DNA of 10,595 nt. It comes from Caldifarciminota bacterium UBA3073. Lineage in GTDB: Bacteria > Hydrothermota > UBA3073. The notes below the pieces were generated by a model. It did not search any database. It was not told where the DNA came from and saw nothing but the letters and a program-made list of their open reading frames with translations. A program made the position numbers and the translations under genes. Below are positions 1-6,740 of this stretch, piece by piece. Position 1 is the first letter of the stretch, and each line of letters starts with the position of its first letter. The stretch is from contig DFBT01000064.1 of NCBI GenBank assembly GCA_002366725.1, forward strand, positions 1-10,595, given 5' to 3'.

Positions 1-90
1 TCGGAGCTTCGGAGGTTGCTTCGGGGGTTGCTTCGGCTTCGCCTCGCAATGACATTCCTCGCAATGACATCGCTCGCAATGACAGGTGTC
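1..90. repeat. Right part of dispersed palindromic repeat (family A)
   Basis: The first 90 bases contain the arm ctcgcaatgaca three times (starting at 43, 58 and 73), preceded by the near-tandem word gttgcttcgg. The same arm appears in inverted form in the repeat at 5995-6070 and at 10448-10457, so this is the right half of a family A element whose left half lies outside the window. It ends about 70 bases before the nadE start. Dispersed repeats built on tcattgcgag with an inner gcaatctc are familiar from many environmental bacterial genomes. I see no open reading frame in it. Confidence 0.8.
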
Positions 91-151
91 CTCTTTTTTG
101 TTATCACAACACTTTGGGACAACGTCTAATTTTTGATTTTGTGCTAGATGG

Positions 152-156
152 GGAGG
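152..156 (+). promoter_or_regulatory. Ribosome binding site deciding the nadE start
   Basis: GGAGG lies five bases before the ATG at 162. No comparable site precedes the upstream in-frame TTG at 114, so the ATG at 162 is preferred. Confidence 0.7.
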
Positions 157-161
157 GAACA

Positions 162-1064
162 ATGCTTAAAGAGGAGATGAATATAGATGCCCAAGCACTG
201 ACAGAAAAGATCGTACATTTCATCAAGGACAAGCTAAAATCTTACAGAAGGGACGGCGCAATTATAGGAATCTCCGGGGGATTAGACTCCGCCTGCATTG
301 CCGCGTTACTTTCCCGTGCCCTCGAAAGGGAAAAAATTCTCGGTCTCATAATGCCGGAAAGAGATTCTGCCGATACGACAAGGGATGATGCACAGCTCGT
401 CGCTAACAGATTTGATATACCCACGAAATTGATAGACATCACCTCCGTTCTGAAATCTTTCAGGATTTATGAATTCTTTCCGGGCGGGCTCCTGACAAGT
501 AAAAAATTGTCATCCAGAGTCATCAGGGCGGGATATCGACTTTTACCGAGAGGTAATAATCCATTTCACGGTGGACTTCTGGGAGCAAAAAAGGGGTGGA
601 TGAGAAACGCTGAGGCATACTACAGAATAAAACACAGGATAAGAATGGTCCATCTCTATTATTATTCCGAACAGCTGAACTACCTCGTGGTGGGAACATC
701 AAACAAGAGCGAGGATATGGTCGGTTTCTTCGTGAAATACGGTGATGGGTCAGCCGATATAATGCCCGTTGCAGACCTCTACAAAACCCAGGTCAGGGAA
801 TTGTCAAGATGGCTCGGAGTCCCCAAAACCATCATTCAAAAAGCACCCTCACCCGATCTCCTTCCCGGTCTCACAGATGAACTTGCCATGAAAATCAGCT
901 ACGAGAAACTGGACCTCGTTCTCCTCGGGATTGAAAAAGATATGGAAGAGTCCGAGATTGCCAGGGAAGCGGGGGTAAATGTCAAGACGGTGAGATATGT
1001 CAGAGAACTTTTATCTCTCTCTGAGCACATGAGAAATGTGCCCGAGGTTTGCCGGATGGATTAA
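162..1064 (+). CDS. nadE: NH3-dependent NAD+ synthetase
   Basis: NadE makes NAD+ from deamido-NAD+, ATP and ammonia in the cytoplasm, the last step of NAD synthesis. The 300-residue protein shows the PP-loop SGGLDSA (residues 38-44), GTSNKSE (178-184), KYGDGSADI (192-200), LYKTQVREL (206-214) and a PSPDLLPGLTDE stretch, all hallmarks of the family. There is no N-terminal nitrilase domain, so ammonia rather than glutamine is the direct donor here. Bacterial single-domain enzymes are usually about 245-275 residues. The extra length lies mainly in a basic, glycine-rich insertion between about residues 102 and 149, just before the NAEAYYRIKHRIRM segment. The ATG at 162 has a strong ribosome site, whereas an in-frame TTG at 114 would add 16 unlikely residues. 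The next gene follows after 100 bases on the same strand. Confidence 0.93.
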   Translation: MLKEEMNIDAQALTEKIVHFIKDKLKSYRRDGAIIGISGGLDSACIAALLSRALEREKILGLIMPERDSADTTRDDAQLVANRFDIPTKLIDITSVLKSFRIYEFFPGGLLTSKKLSSRVIRAGYRLLPRGNNPFHGGLLGAKKGWMRNAEAYYRIKHRIRMVHLYYYSEQLNYLVVGTSNKSEDMVGFFVKYGDGSADIMPVADLYKTQVRELSRWLGVPKTIIQKAPSPDLLPGLTDELAMKISYEKLDLVLLGIEKDMEESEIAREAGVNVKTVRYVRELLSLSEHMRNVPEVCRMD

Positions 1065-1151
1065 ATCCGATGTTAATTATTCACTTGAAAAATAACCACC
1101 AACTCGTCACATACCTGCACAATGGAAGGTGTGGCGGGTGTGGCTAAAATG

Positions 1152-1156
1152 GGAGG
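1152..1156 (+). promoter_or_regulatory. Ribosome binding site of the phasin-like gene
   Basis: GGAGG, within gggaggtgat, sits eight bases before the ATG at 1165. This favours that start over an in-frame ATG at 1129, which has no such site. Confidence 0.7.
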
Positions 1157-1164
1157 TGATAAAG

Positions 1165-1461
1165 ATGGAAGGAACATTCGAAAAGCTATTCCTTGCGGGT
1201 TTGGGGCTTCTTGACCTCACGAGAGAAAAGGCAGAAAAGCTCGTTGAGGAACTCGTAAAGAAGGGAGAAGTTGCTAAAGAGAAACAGTCCGAGTTTGTGG
1301 AGAAACTTCTGGAGAAAACCGAAAAGGGACGCTCGGAGATAGAAAAAATTGTAGAGAGAACCATCACAAAGGTGATGAAGAAACTTGATATAGCGGCGAA
1401 ATCAGATATAGAAAAGCTCATTAAAAAGATTGATGAGTTGGGGAAGAAGCTCGAGAAGTAA
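1165..1461 (+). CDS. Phasin-superfamily coiled-coil protein
   Basis: This 98-residue, strongly helical protein is rich in Lys and Glu. A short hydrophobic N-terminal part (FEKLFLAGLGLLDLTREKAE) leads into heptad-like helices with repeated KLVEEL-, KLLEKTEK- and KKIDELGKKLEK-type segments to the end. This layout matches the small phasin-like proteins annotated as polyhydroxyalkanoate granule-associated or PhaF-like (COG3937-type) in many bacteria. Their true role is often unclear, and no PHA synthesis genes are visible here, so a granule function is not implied. It has no signal peptide or membrane segment. It sits 100 bases after nadE and ends at a strong hairpin. I am confident of the gene and fairly confident of the family, but not of the function. 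Confidence 0.75.
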   Translation: MEGTFEKLFLAGLGLLDLTREKAEKLVEELVKKGEVAKEKQSEFVEKLLEKTEKGRSEIEKIVERTITKVMKKLDIAAKSDIEKLIKKIDELGKKLEK

Positions 1462-1470
1462 TAAGAATGA

Positions 1471-1498
1471 CCGGGGATGGATGGGTTGCCATCCCCGG
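1471..1498. terminator. Hairpin between convergent genes, probable two-way terminator
   Basis: A perfect 10-base stem (ccggggatgg at 1471-1480, ccatccccgg at 1489-1498) encloses an 8-base loop. It lies between the end of the plus-strand phasin-like gene and the end of minus-strand scpB. No long T tract follows on either strand (only tcattcttatt on the minus side), so it is not a textbook intrinsic terminator. Its position and stem strength still favour that role. Confidence 0.6.
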
Positions 1499-1517
1499 AC
1501 GGTAGTAACTGATATCT

Positions 1518-2000
1518 TCAGCTCTTTTCTATCTTGAAGTACTCATAAAAATGGGGAGTTATTTCATATAAATATGCCATTCCATCTTTTCCCACTACCC
1601 CGACGAGTCCCCATTCAAGCAAAACAGATAATGTGTGACTGGAATCCAGCCCTCTCAATTCCTCTATCTTCGCCCTTGTTATCGGACCGCGTTTCAATAT
1701 TATAGCGAGGGTTTCAAGTGCCTGGGGGGATAATTTCATGACCCTTTTCTCCCTCACCCTTTCTACAAACCCCTCATATTCCGGTCTCGTGACGAGTTGA
1801 TAACCACTGTTTACCTTTATAAGAGTAAATGCCCTTCCCCTGTACTCTTCACTCAATTCCTCAAGACAGGCTTCTACCTCCCTCTTCCTCATATCTGAAA
1901 TGCTCTTCAACTTTTCAATGGAAACGGGAGAGGGAGACGCGAAAAGAATCGCCTCTATAACCCCTTTGCCTTTTGTATTATCTCTAATACTTGCCACCAC
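1518..2000 (-). CDS. scpB: Segregation and condensation protein B
   Basis: ScpB is a non-SMC subunit of the bacterial SMC-ScpAB condensin that organises and separates the chromosome. The 160-residue protein shows two winged-helix parts, roughly residues 12-70 and 90-157. The second carries the family signature LSPQALETLAIILKRGPITR (90-109), followed by IEELRGLDSS and TLSVLLEWGLV, and an ending in YLYEITPHFYEYF. The length is slightly below the usual 170-200 residues because the acidic tail is short. The start appears to be GTG at 2000 (a second GTG follows at once), inside the 3' end of mlaF and 17 bases upstream of its last base, so translation is probably coupled. The usual partner scpA is not in the window. 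Confidence 0.93.
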   Translation of the reverse strand: MVASIRDNTKGKGVIEAILFASPSPVSIEKLKSISDMRKREVEACLEELSEEYRGRAFTLIKVNSGYQLVTRPEYEGFVERVREKRVMKLSPQALETLAIILKRGPITRAKIEELRGLDSSHTLSVLLEWGLVGVVGKDGMAYLYEITPHFYEYFKIEKS

Positions 2001-2715
2001 CTTTTACGAAGCGTTGAACTATCGGGTCACTCGTGGTTTGAACCTCCATGGGTGTTCCGTCGAATATGATTTTGCCATCGTGGAGCATGGCAATCCTATC
2101 TGCAACATAGAATGCGCTTTCCATATCGTGCGTAACGACAATTCCCGTTATCCTGATTTTCTTTTTTAAGCTCAACATGAGCTCGTTTATGGTTCTCGCA
2201 GTTATCGGGTCCAATGCGGTGGTGGGCTCATCATATAATATATACGATGGATTGACGGCGAGTGCCCTCGCCACTGCCACCCTTTTTTTCATGCCTCCCG
2301 ATAACTCGGATATTCTCTTATGCTCGACCCCCTCGAGCTCCACCAGTGATAATTTCTCCAAAACTATCTCCCTTACCCTTGCCCGGGATATTCTTATATT
2401 TTCGGTGAGTCCAAGTGCCACATTTTCCCCAACGGATAACGAGTCAAGCAGGGCAGAGCTCTGAAATACGACACCCATCTTCAGTCTGAGTTTATAGAGT
2501 TCATTTCTTTTAAGCTTTTTTACATTTTGCCCATCTACCCATACATCACCCTTATCGGGTCGCAAAAGCCCAATTATATGCTTCAGGAGGACACTCTTGC
2601 CACACCCACTCCTACCTATCACCGCGGTGGTCTCTCCCTCCTTCACCTTCAAGGAGAGTCCTTTTAGAACATCATTTCCATTAAAAGACTTATATAAGTT
2701 TTCTATCTCTATCAT
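1984..2715 (-). CDS. mlaF: Mla-type phospholipid transport ATP-binding protein
   Basis: This is the cytoplasmic ATPase of the MlaFE ABC system that moves phospholipids between the inner membrane and the outer-membrane pathway. Seen in the 243 residues: Walker A GRSGCGKS (34-41), Q-loop VVFQSSALL with Q85, signature LSGGMKKR (138-145), Walker B YILYDEP (158-164) and H-loop THD (H196). The FQSSALLDSLSV and SGGMKKRVAVARAL wording is typical of the MlaF/Mkl subfamily. The ATG at 2715 is preceded by a modest GAGAAG site. It lies 124 bases downstream of mlaE and overlaps scpB. The periplasmic MCE partner mlaD is absent from this window. Confidence 0.93.
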   Translation of the reverse strand: MIEIENLYKSFNGNDVLKGLSLKVKEGETTAVIGRSGCGKSVLLKHIIGLLRPDKGDVWVDGQNVKKLKRNELYKLRLKMGVVFQSSALLDSLSVGENVALGLTENIRISRARVREIVLEKLSLVELEGVEHKRISELSGGMKKRVAVARALAVNPSYILYDEPTTALDPITARTINELMLSLKKKIRITGIVVTHDMESAFYVADRIAMLHDGKIIFDGTPMEVQTTSDPIVQRFVKGGGKY

Positions 2716-2732
2716 AATCAGCTTCTCAGGAT

Positions 2733-2812
2733 GCAGATTAACCCCGTTAAATAATTACGAAAGTAAATCTTAGCGATCGCCCACAGCGGATTATTTAACG
2801 GGGCAAATCTGC
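2733..2812. repeat. Palindromic repeat family B, copy 1
   Basis: Two 23-base arms (2733-2755 and 2790-2812), sharing a core of ccccgttaaataat in inverted form, match at 21 of 23 positions around a 34-base centre. The outer ends read gcagatt, as in the copy at 5066-5141. The element fills most of the mlaE-mlaF spacer and would form a hairpin in the operon mRNA just before mlaF. Confidence 0.8.
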
Positions 2813-2839
2813 GTACATCTGCGTCCCATATATACCAAC

Positions 2840-3592
2840 TTAAAAGACGATCCATGCGATTAAGAAGTCAAAGAAGAGGATGAGTATGGAGGCAGAGACT
2901 ACAGCCTTCGTCGCCGCTTTACCAACTCCCTCTGCCCCACCCTTTGTTGTGAAACCGTAGTATGTTCCCATAAGTGCTATCACGAACCCAAAACACAATG
3001 CCTTCAACAACCCTCCCCACAACTCGTGTGGAAAATAGTTGACTCTGAGCCCCTCTATGTAGACTATGGGTCTAATGTCAAATAATAAGACAGCACACAA
3101 TCCTCCCCCGAAGAAGCCAACGAGTTCCGATATTACAGTCAAAATTGGAAGTGATATCAGCCCCGACACAAATCTTGGCATTGCGAGATACCTTATCGGG
3201 TCCACCGCAAGGCTTTCGAGTGCGTCTATCTGTTCTGTAACCTTCATGGTGCCGATCTCTGCGGCGAGGGATGAACTGACCCTTCCAGCCACAATGAGTC
3301 CCGTCAGGAGTGGACCGAGTTCTATCATAAGTGCCTTGGCAACCGCCATACCGAGATATGACTCGGGCATATAGCCACCAACCTGCAAGGCAGCCTGATA
3401 GGCAGTTACCATTCCCATGAAGAGAGAAACAACTACAACGATGGGGAGTGAGCCAATGCCCATACTTACGATCTGATTTACTATCAGTTTAAACGACCTC
3501 GGAACCTGGTACAGCTTCGTTATTATCGTCCACAGGAAGAGACAAACCCCTCCTATATACCCAAATACCGACTCTATAAAACCCTTATTCAT
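2840..3592 (-). CDS. mlaE: Mla-type phospholipid ABC transporter permease
   Basis: This is the inner-membrane permease of the Mla/MCE lipid transport system. The 250-residue protein has an N-terminal interfacial helix and about five hydrophobic segments. It carries the family core ELGPLLTGLIVAGR (91-104) followed by EIGTMKVTEQIDALE (112-126), LAVDPIRYLAMPR, and a GG..GVG loop near residue 220 before the last membrane helix. The length is typical (about 250-260). The ATG at 3592 has only a weak upstream ribosome site. It is followed by mlaF on the same strand, the normal pairing, and preceded by dnaB 109 bases upstream. mlaB, mlaC and mlaD are not next to it, so the remaining subunits must be elsewhere or replaced. 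Confidence 0.94.
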   Translation of the reverse strand: MNKGFIESVFGYIGGVCLFLWTIITKLYQVPRSFKLIVNQIVSMGIGSLPIVVVVSLFMGMVTAYQAALQVGGYMPESYLGMAVAKALMIELGPLLTGLIVAGRVSSSLAAEIGTMKVTEQIDALESLAVDPIRYLAMPRFVSGLISLPILTVISELVGFFGGGLCAVLLFDIRPIVYIEGLRVNYFPHELWGGLLKALCFGFVIALMGTYYGFTTKGGAEGVGKAATKAVVSASILILFFDFLIAWIVF

Positions 3593-3618
3593 AATCAGTC
3601 ATTCGTTTACCCTGCCTG

Positions 3619-3668
3619 CCCTGTAGCGTTAGTGTACAGGGTGAAATGCGAACTTGTGAGCTATTTCA
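3619..3668. repeat. Two adjacent hairpins in the dnaB-mlaE spacer
   Basis: A 7-base perfect stem (ccctgta 3619-3625, tacaggg 3635-3641) is followed directly by a second inverted pair (tgaaat 3642-3647, atttca 3663-3668). No T tract follows on the minus strand, so this resembles an intergenic palindromic repeat or an RNA processing site more than a terminator. Confidence 0.55.
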
Positions 3669-3701
3669 TCAGGGTCATTAGTCATTCAACTGTTTTGTTA
3701 G

Positions 3702-5042
3702 TTATTCCTCCGTTATGTAGGACTTAGATGCCGTGTAGTCCTCAAACCTGGTATATTCTCTTAAGAATGTCAGTTTAACGCTGCCACCAGATGGCCCGTT
3801 TCGCTGCTTGCCCAGTATTATCTCCGCCACATTGCCCGTCCCGGCACCTTTTTTGCCCGCCTCTTGCCTGTATATAAATATCACCACATCTGCATCCTGT
3901 TCTATCGCCCCGGATTCTCTCAGGTCCGAAAGTATGGGTCTCCTGGACTCTCTCTTTTCCACCGCCCTCGAGAGCTGGGATGCTGCTATAATGGGAATGC
4001 CCAACTCCTTTGCGAGGCTTTTTAATGACCTCGATATGGCGGATATCTCCTGTTGTCTGTTTTCTACAGACCTTGGACCCTGAACGAGCTGTAAATAATC
4101 CACCAGAATCAATTTTGCGCCGAACTGTGACTTCAGTCTCCTCGCCTTCGCCCTCAGTTCCAGGATCGGTATCGCGGGTGTATCGTCTATGAATATGGAT
4201 GCCTCCGAGAGTGTGCCGGCTGCAATGGTAAGTTTTGTCCACTCATCTCTTGCGATATAACCAGTCCTCACATTCCGCAAGGGAACCCTTGCCTCGGTAC
4301 AGAGCATTCGTTGAACAAGCTGTTCCTTTGACATCTCGAGGCTGAATACGCCAACTGGCATCCCTTCTCTTGCGGCTGCATATTGTGCGATATTCAGACA
4401 GAAGGATGTCTTACCCGTCCCGGGTCTACCAGCAATCACTATGAATTCGGATGGTTGGAAACCGGATGTGACTTGATCGAGGTCTCCCCAACCCGATGGA
4501 ACGCCCGTTATATGCCGCTTGTTCGCCGCAATTTCTTCTATAACCTCGAATCTCTCCTTGAGAAGAACTTTGAGTGGCATGAAGCCCGACTTAACCCTTG
4601 CCTCCTTTATATTGAATATGAGTTGTTCCGCCTTATCAAGCAATTCATCTACATCACCCGCTGCCTCGTAACCCGCCTCGATGATCTTGCCCGATGTTTG
4701 TATCAGTTTTCTGAGCGTTGCCTTCTCAAGTACAATCCTTGCATAGTGTCCTATATGTGATGGAGCTGCTGTAATATCTATAAGTTCTGCGAGGTAGGCA
4801 GCCCCCCCCACATCGTCGAGTTCATTCTTTTTCTTCAGTGCCTCGGAAAGGGTGAGAAGGTCCACCGGCTCATTCTCATCGTATAACGAGAGAATAGCCC
4901 TGTATATCTTCTTGTGTGAATCGAGATAGAAACAGGAATCATCGATCATCTCTATTGCCTTCCCAACGGCATTCCGTTCGAGTATCATCGCCCCCAGGAC
5001 ACTCTGCTCCGCCTCTATCGACTGTGGTTCCTTCTTTTCCAT
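3702..5042 (-). CDS. dnaB: Replicative DNA helicase
   Basis: DnaB is the hexameric helicase that unwinds DNA at the replication fork. The 446-residue protein has the DnaB N-terminal domain (about 8-108, opening with PQSIEAEQSVLGAMI), a linker, and the RecA-like C-terminal domain. Visible motifs: Walker A GRPGTGKT (205-212), catalytic Glu in FSLEMS (E236), Walker B LILVDYLQL (311-319), SQLSR (355-359), DLRESGAIEQDAD (373-385) and KQRNGP (412-417), the arginine-finger region. Length is normal and no intein interrupts the motifs. AGGGG lies seven bases before the ATG at 5042. It heads the minus-strand series dnaB-mlaE-mlaF-scpB. The loader gene and the usual neighbour rplI are not seen. Confidence 0.97.
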   Translation of the reverse strand: MEKKEPQSIEAEQSVLGAMILERNAVGKAIEMIDDSCFYLDSHKKIYRAILSLYDENEPVDLLTLSEALKKKNELDDVGGAAYLAELIDITAAPSHIGHYARIVLEKATLRKLIQTSGKIIEAGYEAAGDVDELLDKAEQLIFNIKEARVKSGFMPLKVLLKERFEVIEEIAANKRHITGVPSGWGDLDQVTSGFQPSEFIVIAGRPGTGKTSFCLNIAQYAAAREGMPVGVFSLEMSKEQLVQRMLCTEARVPLRNVRTGYIARDEWTKLTIAAGTLSEASIFIDDTPAIPILELRAKARRLKSQFGAKLILVDYLQLVQGPRSVENRQQEISAISRSLKSLAKELGIPIIAASQLSRAVEKRESRRPILSDLRESGAIEQDADVVIFIYRQEAGKKGAGTGNVAEIILGKQRNGPSGGSVKLTFLREYTRFEDYTASKSYITEE

Positions 5043-5065
5043 ATATAATCCCCTTTACTTTGAAC

Positions 5066-5141
5066 GCAGATTAACCCCGTTAAATAATTACAAAATTAAG
5101 TGGTTAGTAATCTCCAACAGTGTTTTATTTAACAGGGTAAA
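5066..5141. repeat. Palindromic repeat family B, copy 2
   Basis: The left arm 5066-5088 is identical over 23 bases to the left arm of copy 1 (2733-2755). The right arm ttatttaacagggtaaa (5125-5141) is its imperfect inverse. The centre differs from copy 1. It is followed by acgcagattaacaggatc, the same word family that encodes the C-terminus of the glycosylase at 9655. The element lies just upstream of dnaB. Confidence 0.8.
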
Positions 5142-5218
5142 CGCAGATTAACAGGATCTTTTTATTTCATTTTTATCTCGAGTTTCTAACCTTCCAAGAT
5201 AATAACCATCAATTTCTC

Positions 5219-5238
5219 CCTGCCTGAGAACAGGCAGG
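5219..5238. repeat. Short perfect hairpin
   Basis: cctgcctg (5219-5226) and caggcagg (5231-5238) form a perfect 8-base stem with a 4-base loop. No T tract follows on either strand. It lies between the DUF4145-like gene and dnaB in a gap with no credible gene. Confidence 0.5.
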
Positions 5239-5303
5239 CGTCAAAACCATTTGAGGATTATCACTGGCTAACAACCTTTACCTCGGTCCAATACCCTCAC
5301 TCA

Positions 5304-5837
5304 TTATTTTTCTTCCTTGCCCTTTTTGTCTTTTACGAGTGTTTCCTTTAACCGTCTTATAGAGTTTAATCTGTCAGCTTTAATTTTGGGTGCTACATAT
5401 ATTTCATAGAGAATAGTTTTTAACGTTTCTATAATCAATTTCAAATATGGTGAATCCCATTTATCCCAGGATTGCTCATGAATCTTATCACTTGTCATAT
5501 CCTTAATCTGTGAAAGAATATCAAACAGCTCAGGATCTATTGATGGGTATTTAGATTTGAGGGATTTAATCTTACTTTCGTAATCTTTCCCCTTAGCTTT
5601 TTCTATAATTGTTAATTCGTAGATTGCTTTTCTCATACATGCAGATGCTCCAGTAAGAAAATTCATTTTTAAACAGCCCTCTGATTCTGTAATCAACTCT
5701 CTAATAACAGAAGGAATTCTACTATCCATAACAAAAAATGAAGTGGGTACTGAGTAAAATATTTTCGAATCTATATCAATACTCCCTTCAAACAAATGCA
5801 GATCGGAACTCCTTATATTTTCGTAACTCAGGTGCAT
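5304..5837 (-). CDS. DUF4145-like protein, missing its N-terminal zinc-ribbon part
   Basis: From the first available ATG the protein has 177 residues. The middle (ASACMRKAIYEL, then KIKSLKSKYPSIDPELFDIL, then DKIHEQSW and LIIETLKTILYEIYV) resembles the all-helical DUF4145 domain, which is frequent in defense neighbourhoods and often fused to restriction subunits. The biochemical role is unknown. The frame stays open upstream of this ATG to 5997 and encodes two CxxC pairs (CPFC and CSHC), an expected N-terminal zinc ribbon, but has no ATG, GTG or TTG start there and runs into a palindromic repeat. A normal protein therefore probably began at 6150. The ATG at 5837 may yield a shortened product or nothing. 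The tail is Lys-rich. Confidence 0.6.
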   Translation of the reverse strand: MHLSYENIRSSDLHLFEGSIDIDSKIFYSVPTSFFVMDSRIPSVIRELITESEGCLKMNFLTGASACMRKAIYELTIIEKAKGKDYESKIKSLKSKYPSIDPELFDILSQIKDMTSDKIHEQSWDKWDSPYLKLIIETLKTILYEIYVAPKIKADRLNSIRRLKETLVKDKKGKEEK

Positions 5838-6150
5838 CGAAACATTTTCACAATGAGAGCATTTAACAAAATAAACATAACATTCTTTGTTTTCACTCCA
5901 ATTAAAAAAATAGGTAAAATCTAACGAATATCGAACATTTCTTATATTACAGAAAGGACAATTATAGTGTCCTGGAAGATAAATAAGTTTACAATGTCAT
6001 TGCGAGGCGAAGTCGAAGCAATCTCGTCTATGAGATTGCCACGCTCCCTATGGTCGCTCGCAATGACAGGTGTAAAGATACTTCAGTTACAAGACAATAG
6101 CAATATTCATCGATAAAGTATTTCTTCTCAAGATGTGATTGATCTTCCAT
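5838..6150 (-). pseudogene. 5' part of the DUF4145-like gene, split by a palindromic repeat
   Basis: An ATG at 6150 with an AAAGG site about seven bases upstream opens MEDQSHLEKKYFIDEYCYC and more, then enters the repeat at 5995-6070 and stops inside it. On the other side of the repeat a different frame carries YLPGHYNCPFCNIRN and later KCSHCENV and runs without a stop into the 5304-5837 coding region. The offset between the two frames is one base modulo three, so removing an insert of about 79 bases would join them. This is best read as one former gene (6150 to 5304) broken by repeat insertion. The exact junction is uncertain. Confidence 0.6.
5995..6070. repeat. Complete palindromic repeat family A element
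   Basis: Outer arms tcattgcgag (5997-6006) and ctcgcaatga (6057-6066) enclose inner arms gcaatctc (6018-6025) and gagattgc (6032-6039). This nested inverted structure is the only complete short copy in the window. It interrupts the 5' part of the DUF4145-like gene. No transposase is present, so if it is mobile it must be moved in trans. Confidence 0.85.
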
Positions 6151-6211
6151 AATTTACCTTTATTCTAATTAACTAATATAGACCTATTCTTTCTCTAACT
6201 TTATACTTGGG

Positions 6212-6372
6212 TTATTCGGGTTCTTCAAACATGAATTTAATAAACTGTTGTGCTTCTTTCATATCTTTTTTGATGTCCTCACAAGTAAGTCCCGATGCGA
6301 TTAGTTGTGGAGATCAATTACTAAAATAGTATGTGGAGTATTGGGATAAAGAGAATTCACGGTTTTCTTCAT
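6212..6372 (-). pseudogene. Frameshifted small partner of the nucleotidyltransferase
   Basis: The ATG at 6372 overlaps the stop of the upstream nucleotidyltransferase (ATGA), a sign of translational coupling. It encodes 23 residues ending VIDLHN before a stop at 6301-6303. In the next frame, starting exactly at that point (6304), a coding-like stretch of about 30 residues (LIASGLTCEDIKKDMKEAQQ and so on) continues to a stop at 6212-6214. One missing base would explain the break. The combined product would be only about 54 residues. HEPN-like or other toxin partners commonly pair with such nucleotidyltransferases, but I do not see the HEPN RxxxxH motif, so the family is not established. Confidence 0.45.
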
Positions 6373-6686
6373 AGCTCAATTCCCTTTTCTAAGATTTCTT
6401 CCACGAATTGATCGCCCCTTCTTATCCTTTCCTCTACCTCTTCAGCTCTGAGTACAATCGGTGAAAGGGGGATTCCATTCCTTATATCACGCACACAGCG
6501 CAGCACTGTAGCCATTCTTTCAAAGAATCGTTCCTTTGTGGGAGCAATAACCAATATATCCACATCACTGTCTTCGGTGGCTTCTCCTCTGGCATAAGAG
6601 CCAAACAGGATAACCCTTTCGGCGTGATATTCTTTCTTCAAGCAATCACTTATTTCTATTATTCGCTTAAATATTTCCTTGTTCAT
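6369..6686 (-). CDS. Minimal nucleotidyltransferase, MntA-like
   Basis: This 105-residue protein holds the polymerase-beta superfamily motif as GSYARGEATEDSDVD, an exact GSx10DxD arrangement, placed after an N-terminal helix and the LILFGS-type strand (VILFGSYARG). In HEPN-MNT toxin-antitoxin pairs such MntA proteins neutralise the HEPN RNase by transferring AMP groups to a tyrosine. That role is known for the family and only inferred here. The ATG at 6686 (MNKEIFKRI) is preferred to an in-frame TTG at 6710, although its ribosome site is weak. The stop overlaps the ATG of a broken partner gene (6212-6372). It follows the putative restriction endonuclease by 54 bases on the same strand. Confidence 0.8.
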   Translation of the reverse strand: MNKEIFKRIIEISDCLKKEYHAERVILFGSYARGEATEDSDVDILVIAPTKERFFERMATVLRCVRDIRNGIPLSPIVLRAEEVEERIRRGDQFVEEILEKGIEL

Positions 6687-6740
6687 AAATTTCTTTCTAT
6701 AAATTAGCAATTGGTTTCCACTATTTATGAAATTCTTGAC

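Noticed and set aside
95..149. Promoter for nadE (ttgtta and tctaat, or ttggga and ctagat)
   Set aside because: The spacings (about 21 and over 20 bases) do not fit a sigma-70 type promoter, so no promoter is claimed.
114..161. Longer NadE starting at TTG 114
   Set aside because: It would add 16 residues unlike the family, without a ribosome site, while the ATG at 162 has GGAGG five bases upstream.
4383..4760. Open frame of 125 codons on the plus strand inside dnaB
   Set aside because: It lies antisense to the conserved dnaB coding region and has no recognisable protein features, so it is a shadow of the real gene.
5153..5303. Coding-like minus-strand stretch (GYYLGRLETRDKNEIKRSC) near the family B repeat
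   Set aside because: It is only about 23 codons, has no start codon or ribosome site, and its end is repeat sequence. It may be a gene remnant but is too short to call.
5995..6092. CRISPR array or target-site duplication around the family A repeat
   Set aside because: There is no regular repeat-spacer pattern. The flanking similarity (ttgtaa...tatctt) has several mismatches and a gap, and removing that span does not restore the reading frame.
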